Below are positions 8,150 to 17,155 of a DNA stretch of 64,000 bases, piece after piece (positions within the stretch are counted from its first letter, which is position 1; each line of letters opens with the position of its first letter). The DNA comes from Onstottus_B arcticum (GTDB lineage: Bacteria; Acidobacteriota; Blastocatellia; UBA7656), in assembly GCA_038040485.1 (NCBI GenBank), contig JBBPIE010000029.1:22703-86702 (forward strand), written 5' to 3'. The notes under the pieces are model-generated. The model was given only the letters and a program-made list of their open reading frames with translations, did no database searches and was not told the origin of the DNA. The position numbers were made by a program, and so were the translations under genes.

Positions 8150-8554
8150 CTAACGCTTGCGCAGCAGCCCAACGACCAGGAACAGGGCAAACGGGATTGT
8201 GTTGATAGCTGCACCCCTGCTTGCATGAAAAGGTCCGCCAGCAACAAACCAATGGGCAAGAGCAAACAGCGCCCAGAAGATGGTCATTGACCAGTGAAAG
8301 AACTTGCTTCGCTCATAGTGCCGGACAAACCAGAACGAGATGAGACCGGCGAACACCAGCAACGAACCAAATTCCTGAACAATATGGATAGTGTTCCGGT
8401 CACCCTGAGTTATGTCCGTGATGAGGGTCTTGATGGCGTCAGGTAAGAAACCTGAGCCGAGCAGGAGGACGCTGGCCCCGACGACCAGGAATGCGGCTCC
8501 AACAAACCCGTAGAGGGTTTGGGCTATAGGCTTGATGTTCACTTTGAGGCTCAC
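8150..8554 (-). CDS. Small four-helix membrane protein
   Basis: A 134-residue hydrophobic protein with about four membrane spans (GFVGAAFLVVGASVLLLGSG; FGSLLVFAGLISFWFV; WSMTIFWALFALAHWF; INTIPFALFLVVGLL), ending in a basic RKR. A GTG start at 8554 is preceded by GGGAG. I do not recognise a family; it resembles small uncharacterised integral membrane proteins. It lies 35 bases upstream of the hydrolase on the same strand, so the two may be co-transcribed. Confidence 0.75.
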   Translation of the reverse strand: MSLKVNIKPIAQTLYGFVGAAFLVVGASVLLLGSGFLPDAIKTLITDITQGDRNTIHIVQEFGSLLVFAGLISFWFVRHYERSKFFHWSMTIFWALFALAHWFVAGGPFHASRGAAINTIPFALFLVVGLLRKR

Positions 8555-8747
8555 CTTTCTCCCAGTCGAGTTCTACTTCTAATCACAACTACGCGACAAT
8601 GCGCAACCTCACGCGCCTTGCACACCGTGAGCGCTTTGCTATAGATTACCCCGCGCTTGCAGTGGACGATCAGGCGACTCGATATTGCATCGGGATGTAG
8701 CGCTATCGCTTCTCAATCACCGTCATAACTTTTTGCAGGAGGCCAGA

Positions 8748-10529
8748 ATGGCAAACGTGAATCGGTCGCGCGGCTGGAGTTCATGGCCCGGAACCGGGGG
8801 CAGGCAGGGATGCCTGCGCTCCCAGGCGCGCAGAATTCGATTTAGCGGGTTTGCGACGCTTGCGCTGATTGCGATCGCCGGGCTTGTGATGCTGACTCAT
8901 ACCCCGGTTGCCCGCCTCGACGCGCCCGCCGTCTACGCAATCAAAGACGCTCAAATAGTCACCGGCACGGGAAAGACGATCGCAAAAGGAACAGTCGTTT
9001 TCCGTGATGGTCTGATTACCGACGTAGGCGAGAGCGTCAAGATTCCTGCGGACGCTCGTGTGATCGACGGAGCGGGGATGACGGTCTACCCGGGGTTGAT
9101 TGACGGCTATACAAGCCTCGGGCTTGCGACCCCGGCCGCTGCAGCGCCGGCTGCAGGTGGAGGGCGGCAAGCCGCACTCGCTGCGGCAACCGCGGGTCAG
9201 CAGCCTGACCCCGAGTTGGCTCATGGTGATCCCTCGCTCTCGGCTGCCGATCAAGTGAAGCCCGGCGGCACAGGCATGGAAGATGCGCGAGCGGCAGGCG
9301 TGACGACGGCGGTGACCAGCCCGCGTCAGGGAATCTTCGCGGGTCAAAGCGCGGTAATCAACCTCGCCGGCGACGTATCCTCAAAGCTGATTCTTCGCGC
9401 GCCGCTGGCCCTGACCGTTCAGTTCTCGGGCAGCGCCGGCTTCTTTGGCCAGTATCCGAACTCGCTGATGGGCACGGTCGCTTTTATTCGGCAGACTTTT
9501 TACGATGCAATTCGCTATCGAGACGAGGTCGATCGCTACAGCCGGGTGAAGCGAGGCGTCGAGAGACCGGCGTACAACAAGAAGCTAGCGGCGCTTCAGC
9601 CGGCGCTTCGAGGTGAGATGCAGGTGTTGTTTGTCGCAAACTCCGACGGCGACATCCGCCGCGCGCTCTCGATCGCCGACGAGTTCAAGCTCAAGCCGAT
9701 CATCGAAGGCGCGCTGTACGGTTACCGAGTCGCCGATATGCTAAAAGCCAGGAACGTCCCGGTGATTCTCTCGGTGGATTTCCCAAAGCGTGCAGCCGAT
9801 TTGCCCGACGATGAAGACGAGCCGTTGCGAGTGCTGCGCGCTCGAGCCGAGGTACCAAAAGGCGCGGCACAGCTAGCTCGAGCCGGTGTGAAGTTCGCGT
9901 TCACGTCTGGGACGCTTCGGCCGCAGGACTTCATCGCCAACGTGCAGAAGACGGTTGAGAACGGACTGTCAAAGGACGATGCTTTGCGCGCGTTGACTAT
10001 GAACGCCGCGGAGATCCTCGGCACATCAGATCAACTCGGAAGCGTAGAGGTCGGTAAGATCGCGAACCTGGTTGTCACAAGCGGCGACTTGCTGGCTAAG
10101 GACACAAAGGTTAAACACGTTTTTATCGACGGCGCTGAAATCGAGTTGAAGAAACCGGATGCGGCTCCTGCACGCGGCGGCGCTCCCGGCGGAAGGCCAG
10201 GCGGCGTCGATGCGTCGGGCGAATGGACCATTAACATTGAAACACCCGGCGGGGCCCAAACCGTTCGGATGACGCTTCGCAAGGACGGCGATATGGTTGC
10301 CGGCACGCTGGTTTCGCCGATGGGCAACGTTGAACTCAGCAATGGACGAGTTGACGGCAATCAAGTTCGGCTGACTGGCACGGCCGACATGGGAGGCCAG
10401 TCGGTTCAAATGACAATCACGGGCACCATCGAAGGCGACACGATGCGAGGCGCGGTGATACTTGGCGCGATGGGCACGTTTGATTTCACGGGAAGCAGGC
10501 CGCCGCGAGGAGGGCAGAATGAAAACTAA
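8748..10529 (+). CDS. Exported amidohydrolase-like protein without HxH metal motif
   Basis: 593 residues: a basic N-terminus, a membrane span at about 32-52 (signal anchor), an amidohydrolase-like domain (about 60-480) and a C-terminal beta-rich domain (about 485-590, GEWTINIETPGG, DGDMVAGTLVSPMGNVELSNG). The usual PG-(L/I)-ID-x-HxH motif reads YPGLIDGYTSLGL, so the first metal ligands are gone; AGVKFAFTSG and KIANLVVTSGDLL near the end are family-typical. A hydrolytic role is therefore doubtful. The start at 8748 has a strong GCAGGAGG. Residues about 17-26 are encoded by a dispersed palindromic repeat (8800-8827). The next gene overlaps by 11 bases, so they are translationally coupled. Confidence 0.85.
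   Translation: MANVNRSRGWSSWPGTGGRQGCLRSQARRIRFSGFATLALIAIAGLVMLTHTPVARLDAPAVYAIKDAQIVTGTGKTIAKGTVVFRDGLITDVGESVKIPADARVIDGAGMTVYPGLIDGYTSLGLATPAAAAPAAGGGRQAALAAATAGQQPDPELAHGDPSLSAADQVKPGGTGMEDARAAGVTTAVTSPRQGIFAGQSAVINLAGDVSSKLILRAPLALTVQFSGSAGFFGQYPNSLMGTVAFIRQTFYDAIRYRDEVDRYSRVKRGVERPAYNKKLAALQPALRGEMQVLFVANSDGDIRRALSIADEFKLKPIIEGALYGYRVADMLKARNVPVILSVDFPKRAADLPDDEDEPLRVLRARAEVPKGAAQLARAGVKFAFTSGTLRPQDFIANVQKTVENGLSKDDALRALTMNAAEILGTSDQLGSVEVGKIANLVVTSGDLLAKDTKVKHVFIDGAEIELKKPDAAPARGGAPGGRPGGVDASGEWTINIETPGGAQTVRMTLRKDGDMVAGTLVSPMGNVELSNGRVDGNQVRLTGTADMGGQSVQMTITGTIEGDTMRGAVILGAMGTFDFTGSRPPRGGQNEN
8800..8827 (+). repeat. Dispersed 28-bp repeat (family B) inside a coding region
   Basis: This stretch (core CAGGGATGCCTGCGCTCCCA) also occurs, one base shorter, at 58173-58199 and inverted at 58108-58134. 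Here it is read through in frame within the N-terminal segment of the amidohydrolase-like gene. Confidence 0.9.
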
Positions 10530-11982
10530 GGCGATCATTTCACTGGCGCTGGCTCTGGCGCTTACGGTCTCGGCTCTTGCGCAAGCGGGGCAGGGAACCG
10601 CAAAACCGGCTTCAGTAGCCGCTTCCGGGGTAGCGGCTCCGGCAGACACGCTCATACAGAACGCAACCATTCTGACCGCGTCGCACGGGACGATCAAGAA
10701 CGGTTCGATCCTGATTCGCAACGGCAAGATCGCCGGGGTCGGCACAAACCTCAAGCCTCGCGATGCGAACGTGCGGGTGATCGACGCGACCGGCAAGTAC
10801 GTGATGCCGGGCATCATCGACTGTCACTCGCACACCGCGGTTGACGGCAACGTCAACGAGGGCACGTTGTCGGTGACCTCGATGGTGCGCATTCGCGACG
10901 TGATCAACCCGTATGACATGGACATCTATCGCCAGCTTGCTGGAGGGTTAACGACGGTCCACGTTCTTCACGGCTCGGCTAACTCGATCGGCGGACAAAA
11001 CGCAGTGCTAAAGCTCAAGCTGGGCAAGCCGGTAGACGAGTGGTTCATCGCGGATGCGCCTGCTGGAATAAAGTTCGCGCTCGGTGAGAACCCGAAGCAG
11101 TCGAACTTTCAAGCGCCGGGACGGCCTCGCCGCTACCCAGCGACTCGCATGGGTGTGGAGCAGACCATTCGCGAAGCGTTCATCCGCGCCAAGGACTACA
11201 AGCGCGAGTGGCAGGAGTACGAAGCGAAGAAACGTACTGACAAGAATGCGATTGCTCCGAAGCGCGATCTTATGCTCGACGCGCTGGTCGAGGTGCTTCA
11301 AGGCAAGCGGTACATTCACTCGCACTGCTATCGCGACGACGAGATCCTGATGCTGTTGAACCTGGGTGATGAGCTTGGCTTCCACGTTCAGACGTTGCAG
11401 CACGTTCTGGAAGGCTACAAGGTCGCGAACGAGATCGCCGCCCATAAGACGGGGGCGTCGACGTTTGCCGATTCGTGGAGCTACAAGCTGGAAGCTTACG
11501 ACGCGATCCCGTACAACACCGCGCTGATGACGGCGCGCGGCGTGAATGTTTCGGTCAACTCTGATTCCGATGAGCGAGCGCGGCGGTTATACCTGGACGC
11601 GGCCAAAGGAATGAAGTACGGCGGCATGACCGAAGAGCAGGCGCTGCGCACGATCACGCTTAACGCGGCGATGCAGCTTGGGATCGACAAGCGGACCGGA
11701 TCGATCGACGTCGGCAAGGACGCCGACCTGGCGATCTTCAGCGCTCATCCGTTCTCGGTTTACACCGTACCCGAAATGACCTTTATCGAAGGCGAGGTGT
11801 ACTTCGATCGCGCCGCCGACATCTTGGCGCGCGAGACACTCAAGAAAGAGAAGGAAGAACTGATCAAGCGCGAGCGGGATCAACGCGCCGGTCCTCGCGG
11901 GCCGCGCCGGGATGAGAAGCCCGAAGTGCCTCAACTTCGGCCGAATGATCGCCCGAACTCCGCACCGCCAAACAAGCGATAA
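10519..11982 (+). CDS. Exported metal-dependent amidohydrolase
   Basis: 487 residues with a cleavable-looking signal peptide (MKTKAIISLALALALTVSAL, then AQA). It has intact metal motifs: PGIIDCHSHTA (HxH), HSHCYRDDEI, HVQTLQHVLEG (His) and SVNSDSDERARR (catalytic Asp), so it is the likely active member of the three neighbouring paralogs. The C-terminal tail (KEKEELIKRERDQRA) is charged and probably coiled. Periplasmic hydrolysis of C-N bonds, perhaps in a peptide or cyclic amide, is expected for this group (imidazolonepropionase-like). GCGAGGAGGG precedes the ATG; the start lies inside the end of the upstream gene. Confidence 0.92.
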   Translation: MKTKAIISLALALALTVSALAQAGQGTAKPASVAASGVAAPADTLIQNATILTASHGTIKNGSILIRNGKIAGVGTNLKPRDANVRVIDATGKYVMPGIIDCHSHTAVDGNVNEGTLSVTSMVRIRDVINPYDMDIYRQLAGGLTTVHVLHGSANSIGGQNAVLKLKLGKPVDEWFIADAPAGIKFALGENPKQSNFQAPGRPRRYPATRMGVEQTIREAFIRAKDYKREWQEYEAKKRTDKNAIAPKRDLMLDALVEVLQGKRYIHSHCYRDDEILMLLNLGDELGFHVQTLQHVLEGYKVANEIAAHKTGASTFADSWSYKLEAYDAIPYNTALMTARGVNVSVNSDSDERARRLYLDAAKGMKYGGMTEEQALRTITLNAAMQLGIDKRTGSIDVGKDADLAIFSAHPFSVYTVPEMTFIEGEVYFDRAADILARETLKKEKEELIKRERDQRAGPRGPRRDEKPEVPQLRPNDRPNSAPPNKR

Positions 11983-12016
11983 GGGCGCGACGGCGATGCG
12001 CTAAAACTTAGGGTGT

Positions 12017-12294
12017 TGCTCAACCCCGAAGGGGGTTGCAGCATTAGCCCAGGGTTGCCGTACTCGGCTACCCTGGGTGACGGTGGCGCGAAGGACTAGT
12101 CGGTCGTTGGTCACCTACCCCGAAGGGGTTGCGGCATACGTTAGCAGTTGCACCGCGCTGCCGCGTTTCGTTGTTCATCATCCGGGCGCTGGGGACGCAA
12201 CCCCTTCGGGGTTGGGACCCATTGCGATCCGGTGTCCCAAGGTAGCCGAGTACGGCAACCTTGGGCTGTAGAAGCAATCCCTTTGGGATTGAGA
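12017..12294. repeat. Intergenic block with inverted composite repeats (family C)
   Basis: The left end has a palindrome (CAACCCCGAAGGGGGTTG, 12021-12038) followed by a stem centred near 12062 (CCAGGGTTGCCG ... CTACCCTGG). The right end carries the same two modules in reverse order and orientation (CCCAAGGTAGCCGAGTACGG from 12237, then GCAATCCCTTTGGGATTG from 12273). Two more CGAAGGGG-type palindromes lie between (12117-12132; 12198-12215). The whole fills the 340-base spacer between two amidohydrolase genes and looks like a small inverted-repeat-bounded element. No ORF inside is convincing. Confidence 0.8.
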
Positions 12295-12322
12295 GGTTCC
12301 GGAATTTTCACGGGAGAGAATC

Positions 12323-13654
12323 ATGAAGCGGAATGGAATGATATTTTCTGCAATGGTATTGGTCTTTGTCGCGATGGTTGGATCGGCGGTTGGCCCTGAC
12401 TTTGGCCGCGTTGTGGCTCAAACGCCTTCCGAGACTTATGCGATTCACAATGCTCGAATCGTCACTGTTACCGGGCCGGTCATTGAGAAGGGCACGGTTG
12501 TGATCTCGAAGGGAAAGATCACGGCAGTTGGCGCCAACGTCTCGGTCCCGCAAGGCGCGACAAGCATCGACGCAACCGGGCTATCGGTTTATCCCGGCAT
12601 GATCGACGCCGGCTCGGAGCTAGGACTCACTGAGATCGGCTCAGTCGCTGGGTCGGTTGACACCGCCGAGATCGGCGACAACAACGCAAACATTCACGTT
12701 GATGTAGCGCTGCATCCGGACAGCTCTCACATTGCGGTGACTCGAGTCAACGGGATCACCTCGGCTCTCACTGCTCCGCGTGGCGGGACGATCGCTGGGC
12801 AGAGCGCCGTTATCAACCTGGACGGCTGGGTGCCACGCGACATGGTCTTGAAGTCCCCGGTCGCCATGCATATGAACTGGCCGGGAGCGCAAGGCCGGGG
12901 ATTTGACTTTGGCGGTCCCGTTCAGCAGCGGAACGTCACCGAGGTGCGCAGGGAGCAAGACAAGGCAATCGAGAGTGTGAAGAAGATTCTTCGCGACGCA
13001 AAAGCTTATGGCGATGCGAGGGATGCACGCGCAAAGGACTCGAGTCTGCCAAAACAAGACATCGATTTGAAGCTCGAAGCTCTCATCCCGGTCGTGCGCG
13101 GCGAGATGCCGGTGATCATCAACGCTAACTCCGAGCGTGACATCACCAACGCGATCGCCTTCGCCGGCGAAATGAAGCTCAAGATGATCCTGTCCAGCGG
13201 TGTGGAAGCGCACCGAGTCGCCGCCAAGCTAAAGGCCGCGAACATTCCGGTGATCGTGGGTCCGGTGCTTCGGATGCCGAACCGAGAGGACGATGCGTAC
13301 GACGCAGCTTACGCAAACGCGGGTCTGTTGTCGAAAGCCGGAGTAAAGATCGCGTTTCAGACGCTCGAGTCCGCGGAAGCTCGCGACCTTCCTTATCACG
13401 CGGGAATGGCTGCGGCGTTTGGTTTGCCAAAAGAAGAGGCCCTGAAAGCGGTGACGATCTACGCGGCTGAGATTCTGGGTGTTGCCGATCGCATCGGGTC
13501 GATCGAGCAAGGCAAGATCGCAAACCTTATCGTGACTGACGGGGATCCGTTAGAAATCAGGACCCAGGTTAAGCACTTGTTCATCAACGGGCGCGCGATC
13601 CCGCTTACGAGCCGGCATACGGAGTTGTATGAGAAGTTCAAGGCCCGGCCTTAA
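12323..13654 (+). CDS. Exported amidohydrolase-like protein without HxH metal motif (second)
   Basis: 443 residues with a signal peptide (MIFSAMVLVFVAMVGSAVG). The domain order matches the first gene of the cluster: AIHNARIVTVTGPVIEKGTV, then YPGMIDAGSELGL in place of the HxH motif, GGTIAGQSAVINLDG, and GSIEQGKIANLIVTDGDPL. It lacks the C-terminal beta domain of the 593-residue paralog. Metal ligands are missing, so it may be a non-catalytic partner of the active enzyme between them. GGGAGAG precedes the ATG. Confidence 0.85.
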   Translation: MKRNGMIFSAMVLVFVAMVGSAVGPDFGRVVAQTPSETYAIHNARIVTVTGPVIEKGTVVISKGKITAVGANVSVPQGATSIDATGLSVYPGMIDAGSELGLTEIGSVAGSVDTAEIGDNNANIHVDVALHPDSSHIAVTRVNGITSALTAPRGGTIAGQSAVINLDGWVPRDMVLKSPVAMHMNWPGAQGRGFDFGGPVQQRNVTEVRREQDKAIESVKKILRDAKAYGDARDARAKDSSLPKQDIDLKLEALIPVVRGEMPVIINANSERDITNAIAFAGEMKLKMILSSGVEAHRVAAKLKAANIPVIVGPVLRMPNREDDAYDAAYANAGLLSKAGVKIAFQTLESAEARDLPYHAGMAAAFGLPKEEALKAVTIYAAEILGVADRIGSIEQGKIANLIVTDGDPLEIRTQVKHLFINGRAIPLTSRHTELYEKFKARP

Positions 13655-13828
13655 CGGCTGCCGAACCTATCGCCACCAAGTCACTAGGACTGCAAGCAGC
13701 ACCAAGCCCAAGACTTGGTAGTTATTCGCTTCGTGAGGCTTCGTGTGTTTGTGCCTTAGTGGCGAGTCCCAGGTTTAGCACCAAGAAGCCGTGCGGATTT
13801 CAGGCAAGCAAAACGATTTTACAACCAA

Positions 13829-14197
13829 TCACTCGTCGTAGGACCATCGTTCGATCAGCACGTCCATTTGTCCGCCGCAGACCATGCCTTCCGAGTCTTC
13901 ATACTCGTCGGCCAGGTTGAAATGAAAGATGTCGGCTTTTCCGAGGCGCAGCACCTCGCGAGCCTCGGCCCAGATGTCCGCTTCGACGCATCCGCCGCCG
14001 ACCGTGCCGATGTACGAGCCGTCGTCGAAGATCACCATCTTCGCGCCGACTTGCTGAGGCGTCGAGCCACGCGTCTTGACGACGGTGGCCATCGCCGCTT
14101 TCGCGCCTTGATCGAGCCGCCGCTTCATCTCGATGTAGATCTCGGCCGCGCTCAGTGACCGGCCAGGCTGGATGGTTGTCTCTTCGTTAGCTGACAT
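13829..14197 (-). CDS. XdhC/CoxI N-terminal-domain protein
   Basis: A 122-residue protein consisting of the XdhC/CoxI domain only: ATVVKTRGSTPQQVGAKMVI, TVGGGCVEADIWAEA and GMVCGGQMDVLIE are diagnostic. Full XdhC proteins (about 250-380 aa) deliver sulfurated molybdenum cofactor to xanthine dehydrogenase-type enzymes and carry a C-terminal Rossmann domain that is absent here. No molybdoenzyme gene is adjacent. Single-domain forms exist; I see no frameshift extending it. Confidence 0.88.
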   Translation of the reverse strand: MSANEETTIQPGRSLSAAEIYIEMKRRLDQGAKAAMATVVKTRGSTPQQVGAKMVIFDDGSYIGTVGGGCVEADIWAEAREVLRLGKADIFHFNLADEYEDSEGMVCGGQMDVLIERWSYDE

Positions 14198-14872
14198 GGT
14201 TTGATGTGAGAGAGTTGATTATAGTCAAAGCTAAGGCCAATTGCGAAGATGATAATCAGCGAGTCAGCATCTGAACCCTTAGTTCAGAACTTCGCTGCCC
14301 GGTTTGAGCCATCAAGGGTCGGGTCGTCAATAACCGGCCAACCAATCGCCGGAGTCAACGTTCCAATACGATTACCGATCGCCCACTTCTGGGACGAAAC
14401 AGTCATCATTTCTTGACCGAGGGACTGGCCGCTTTGGTGCTCATTTCTCGAAAGCTGCGTTTATCCCGTAGAAGAGGAGGCGGTGATCCTCTCGGCCCGG
14501 ATGACCGCGTTATCGCTTGCAAGCGAGACTGATGTGAAGTTCCTCGGCGAGGCAAGCATTCCGACGCGAGCTTTGATGTGCTGCGCTTGTGTTCATGAGT
14601 GAAGGCAATTCAATGGTTGTTTTGTAAGGCAAAGACATGATAGATGGCGGGACGCCCTCATTCGCATCGACCGGCGGGAGCGTGCACTTATCGGCCGCGA
14701 GGAACAACATTGTGGGGAAAGAAATTTGCGGTGCTATGAAGAAAACCAGCCAGCCCTTACGTCTAGTGTGTTATGAGATACTATGATTGCTCATCAAATG
14801 TGTGTACCCATCCGATTCTTCCCTCGAGCGCCTGTGTTACTGACGCGTCCAATTTCAAATGCGAGGTGAGCC
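14198..14872. other. 675-base stretch without a supportable gene
   Basis: Short frames here (for example 14510-14710, minus) have no recognisable features or ribosome binding sites. The stretch becomes A/T-richer toward the cyclase-like gene and may mark the edge of an inserted segment. Confidence 0.5.
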
Positions 14873-16723
14873 GTGGAAATCGTTGACTTACTTACAAATC
14901 ATCTTGCTGTGGGAAGGAAATTCCAGGCGGGAATTGTTAACATCGACATAATCCGTTCATCACAACTTGCCGGCAGCGACAGTGAAAAGAGCAAGACCAG
15001 AGATGCGCTAAAGGAGCTGATTCTCTCACTTTTGGAGAATTACCCCATCGCCGTTCAATCATGGAGCGGTGACGGCGGCATTTTGCTGTACGATGCCGCG
15101 AGTGGTTTTGACACGCTCATCGTGATTTGTGACAAATTAATCAACTTGCTGCCCCTCTTTAATCGTGCACGCGGGCGCTTTAATTTCTTACCAAACGACG
15201 AAATTCATCTTCGAGTTGTATGTCACGCCGGCGATGTACAAAATAACGGGAAGCCGGACACATTAGCCTCAGATGCGTTGAATGACGTTGCGAAGCGAGA
15301 GCGTGAAGTTGGCGTTGAGGATCATGTTGTCGCAAGCCACGAGATATATAGGCGACTGGCTCCTGATCTGCAAGAGCGCTTTTCTCCTACAGAAACAACG
15401 CATCCGCAACTGGGGGCCTGCTATGTATTGGACCAAAGGCTCTCTGCCATTACATTGCAACTCGACGAGCATAAGTCAGATGAAATTCGTGATTGGATCA
15501 TCAGGTCGACCAAAGAGGGACACTATGATCAATTGGATATTTTCTCCTACTCAAATGAGACCCTCTACAGGGTTGTAGGGTTGCTGCACAATGTCCGCAC
15601 GCGCGTCCTGGCTCGCAATTGGATGATTGAGGCAGAAGAAGAGAATGCCTTCAATGAGGACCTGGCTAAGAGCGACATCAGCGGATTGAGAAGACCATGG
15701 GTGAAATCAGATGCCATAAGACGAATGGCCCAGTTCTTGATCGATTTCGGCGCACAGTTCCTGTTCAAGAATGGAGTGGAGTTGCGATTCTATGATACTC
15801 GCCCATTGTTGAAGGGTGCGATGTTACGTGACTCCAAAACTGGAATGCGCACAGCACATATTGGATTTTACTCATGGAACCCGGAGCGCGTCGAAGGGGG
15901 TTCGCCGTACGTCGGTGACCGATGGACGGCTATGAGCTTGTCAAATGATGAGGGTGCGCAAACGATCATGCTGAATGCAATTCAAAGCTTGTTTGACGAG
16001 TTGTGGAGCAAAGGACAAGAGTACAATTTGCTCATTGAGCTTGAGAAGCAACAGAATTTGGAGTTATTGCAGGTGCATGGAGTAGAAAAGATTTGGGAGA
16101 TAGATCGGAGGCAACCCTACTTAATTGTGGTCCCAGGCAGAATCATTGATGGACGCCCGTATCCCTCCGTTACGACTGAGGACCTGGGGGCCCTTAGAGA
16201 AGTTGAAGCCCTTTTGAAAGAGTCGGGGGCAAAAGTCGAGATCGAAATTATGCAAGATCCCAACACGTCAAGTGAAAGAATAAAGCAGTGGCCAGGGCAT
16301 CTTGTGCATATTTGCCATCGAACATTAAACAAGGAAGTACACGATTATCTCCAACAACAAAATTTCCCTTACCAGCTTATTACTGAATCGGAACAAAATC
16401 CACGAATCATTCACACGCGGCACGATGTTCCGTTTGTTACTCCTGCCGACAGAGGTGAATCCGAAAGAAGAGATTATTGCGTGGTTGGAAAATGTGATAG
16501 GCCAAATGGTATCGGCAAGCTGTTCATTATTGCCGGACTTCACGCGATGGGGACCTGGGGTGGCGGCTTCTATCTCTCGCGACCGGAGCACCTGCAAAAG
16601 CTATGTGCAAACGTCGAACGGAACAACTTTGCCGTAGTCATTGAATGCGAATATGATGTGCCTCCACGCGTAACAAATGCCCGAAATGTGATGGAGCCTG
16701 AAACATTTGAAGCTGATATGTAA
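14873..16723 (+). CDS. Class III nucleotide-cyclase-like domain fused to unrecognised C-terminal domains
   Basis: 616 residues, GTG start with GAGGTGA five bases ahead. Residues 17-165 look like a class III cyclase homology domain: GIVNIDIIRSS with a metal-type Asp25, SWSGDGGILLY with Asp67, LRVVCHAGDV (113-122), and DALNDVAKRE (135-144) like the Asn/Arg segment of the active site. Residues about 220-400 (ELRFYDTRPLLKGAML, IGFYSWNPERVEGG) and 420-616 (YLIVVPGRIIDGRPYPS, LFIIAGLHAMGTWGGGFYLS) are not assigned; the last part has a Rossmann-like alternation and a Gly-rich GTWGGG. No membrane span. The gene stands alone, is richer in A/T than its surroundings and is followed by inverted repeats, suggesting transfer. 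Signalling or defence is a guess. Confidence 0.65.
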   Translation: MEIVDLLTNHLAVGRKFQAGIVNIDIIRSSQLAGSDSEKSKTRDALKELILSLLENYPIAVQSWSGDGGILLYDAASGFDTLIVICDKLINLLPLFNRARGRFNFLPNDEIHLRVVCHAGDVQNNGKPDTLASDALNDVAKREREVGVEDHVVASHEIYRRLAPDLQERFSPTETTHPQLGACYVLDQRLSAITLQLDEHKSDEIRDWIIRSTKEGHYDQLDIFSYSNETLYRVVGLLHNVRTRVLARNWMIEAEEENAFNEDLAKSDISGLRRPWVKSDAIRRMAQFLIDFGAQFLFKNGVELRFYDTRPLLKGAMLRDSKTGMRTAHIGFYSWNPERVEGGSPYVGDRWTAMSLSNDEGAQTIMLNAIQSLFDELWSKGQEYNLLIELEKQQNLELLQVHGVEKIWEIDRRQPYLIVVPGRIIDGRPYPSVTTEDLGALREVEALLKESGAKVEIEIMQDPNTSSERIKQWPGHLVHICHRTLNKEVHDYLQQQNFPYQLITESEQNPRIIHTRHDVPFVTPADRGESERRDYCVVGKCDRPNGIGKLFIIAGLHAMGTWGGGFYLSRPEHLQKLCANVERNNFAVVIECEYDVPPRVTNARNVMEPETFEADM

Positions 16724-16854
16724 AGAATCCGGTTTCTGCAAGCAGCCCTTGAAAAGCCGCTTATTCTTCGTTGAGATGAGAGTCCAACAAAGGCGCGGTT
16801 TCTGGCGGGCCCTTTTGATGCGGGTGATATGCCCATTCCACGTGACAAGGGGTT

Positions 16855-17120
16855 GCGCATTGACCGCGTAGCGGTCGCCTATCGATAGCAACGTGGGAGG
16901 AGCCTCGCGCTGACCGCGTAGCGGTCACCTGTCGGTAGCAACGTGAAAGACATTGATAGGTAGCCGCTACGCGGCCCGGTAACTGCTCACCCGGCGCGAA
17001 CTATCGATAGGAAACCGCTACACGGTCCTGCAACCCTGCGGCTCCTGCAACCCTACGCGGCCGGGTAAGTGCTCAGCCCGCGCGAACTATCGATAGGGAA
17101 CCGCTACGCGGTCCTGCAAC
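16855..17120. repeat. Cluster of inverted palindromic units (family D)
   Basis: Two direct copies (16861-16894 and 16911-16944) of a unit with core TGACCGCGTAGCGGTC followed by CTATCGATAG-like and GCAACGTG are followed by reversed copies (16952-16980 partial; 16996-17033; 17081-17120). Both sub-elements are palindromes. The cluster occupies the convergent region between the cyclase-like gene and the DUF2723 gene and could end transcription on both strands. Confidence 0.85.
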
Positions 17121-17155
17121 AAAGAAAGGATTCGAATCAAGAAATCCCCCAGCGA

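Noticed and set aside
14510..14710. 66-codon minus-strand frame before the cyclase-like gene
   Set aside because: No start signal or recognisable sequence.
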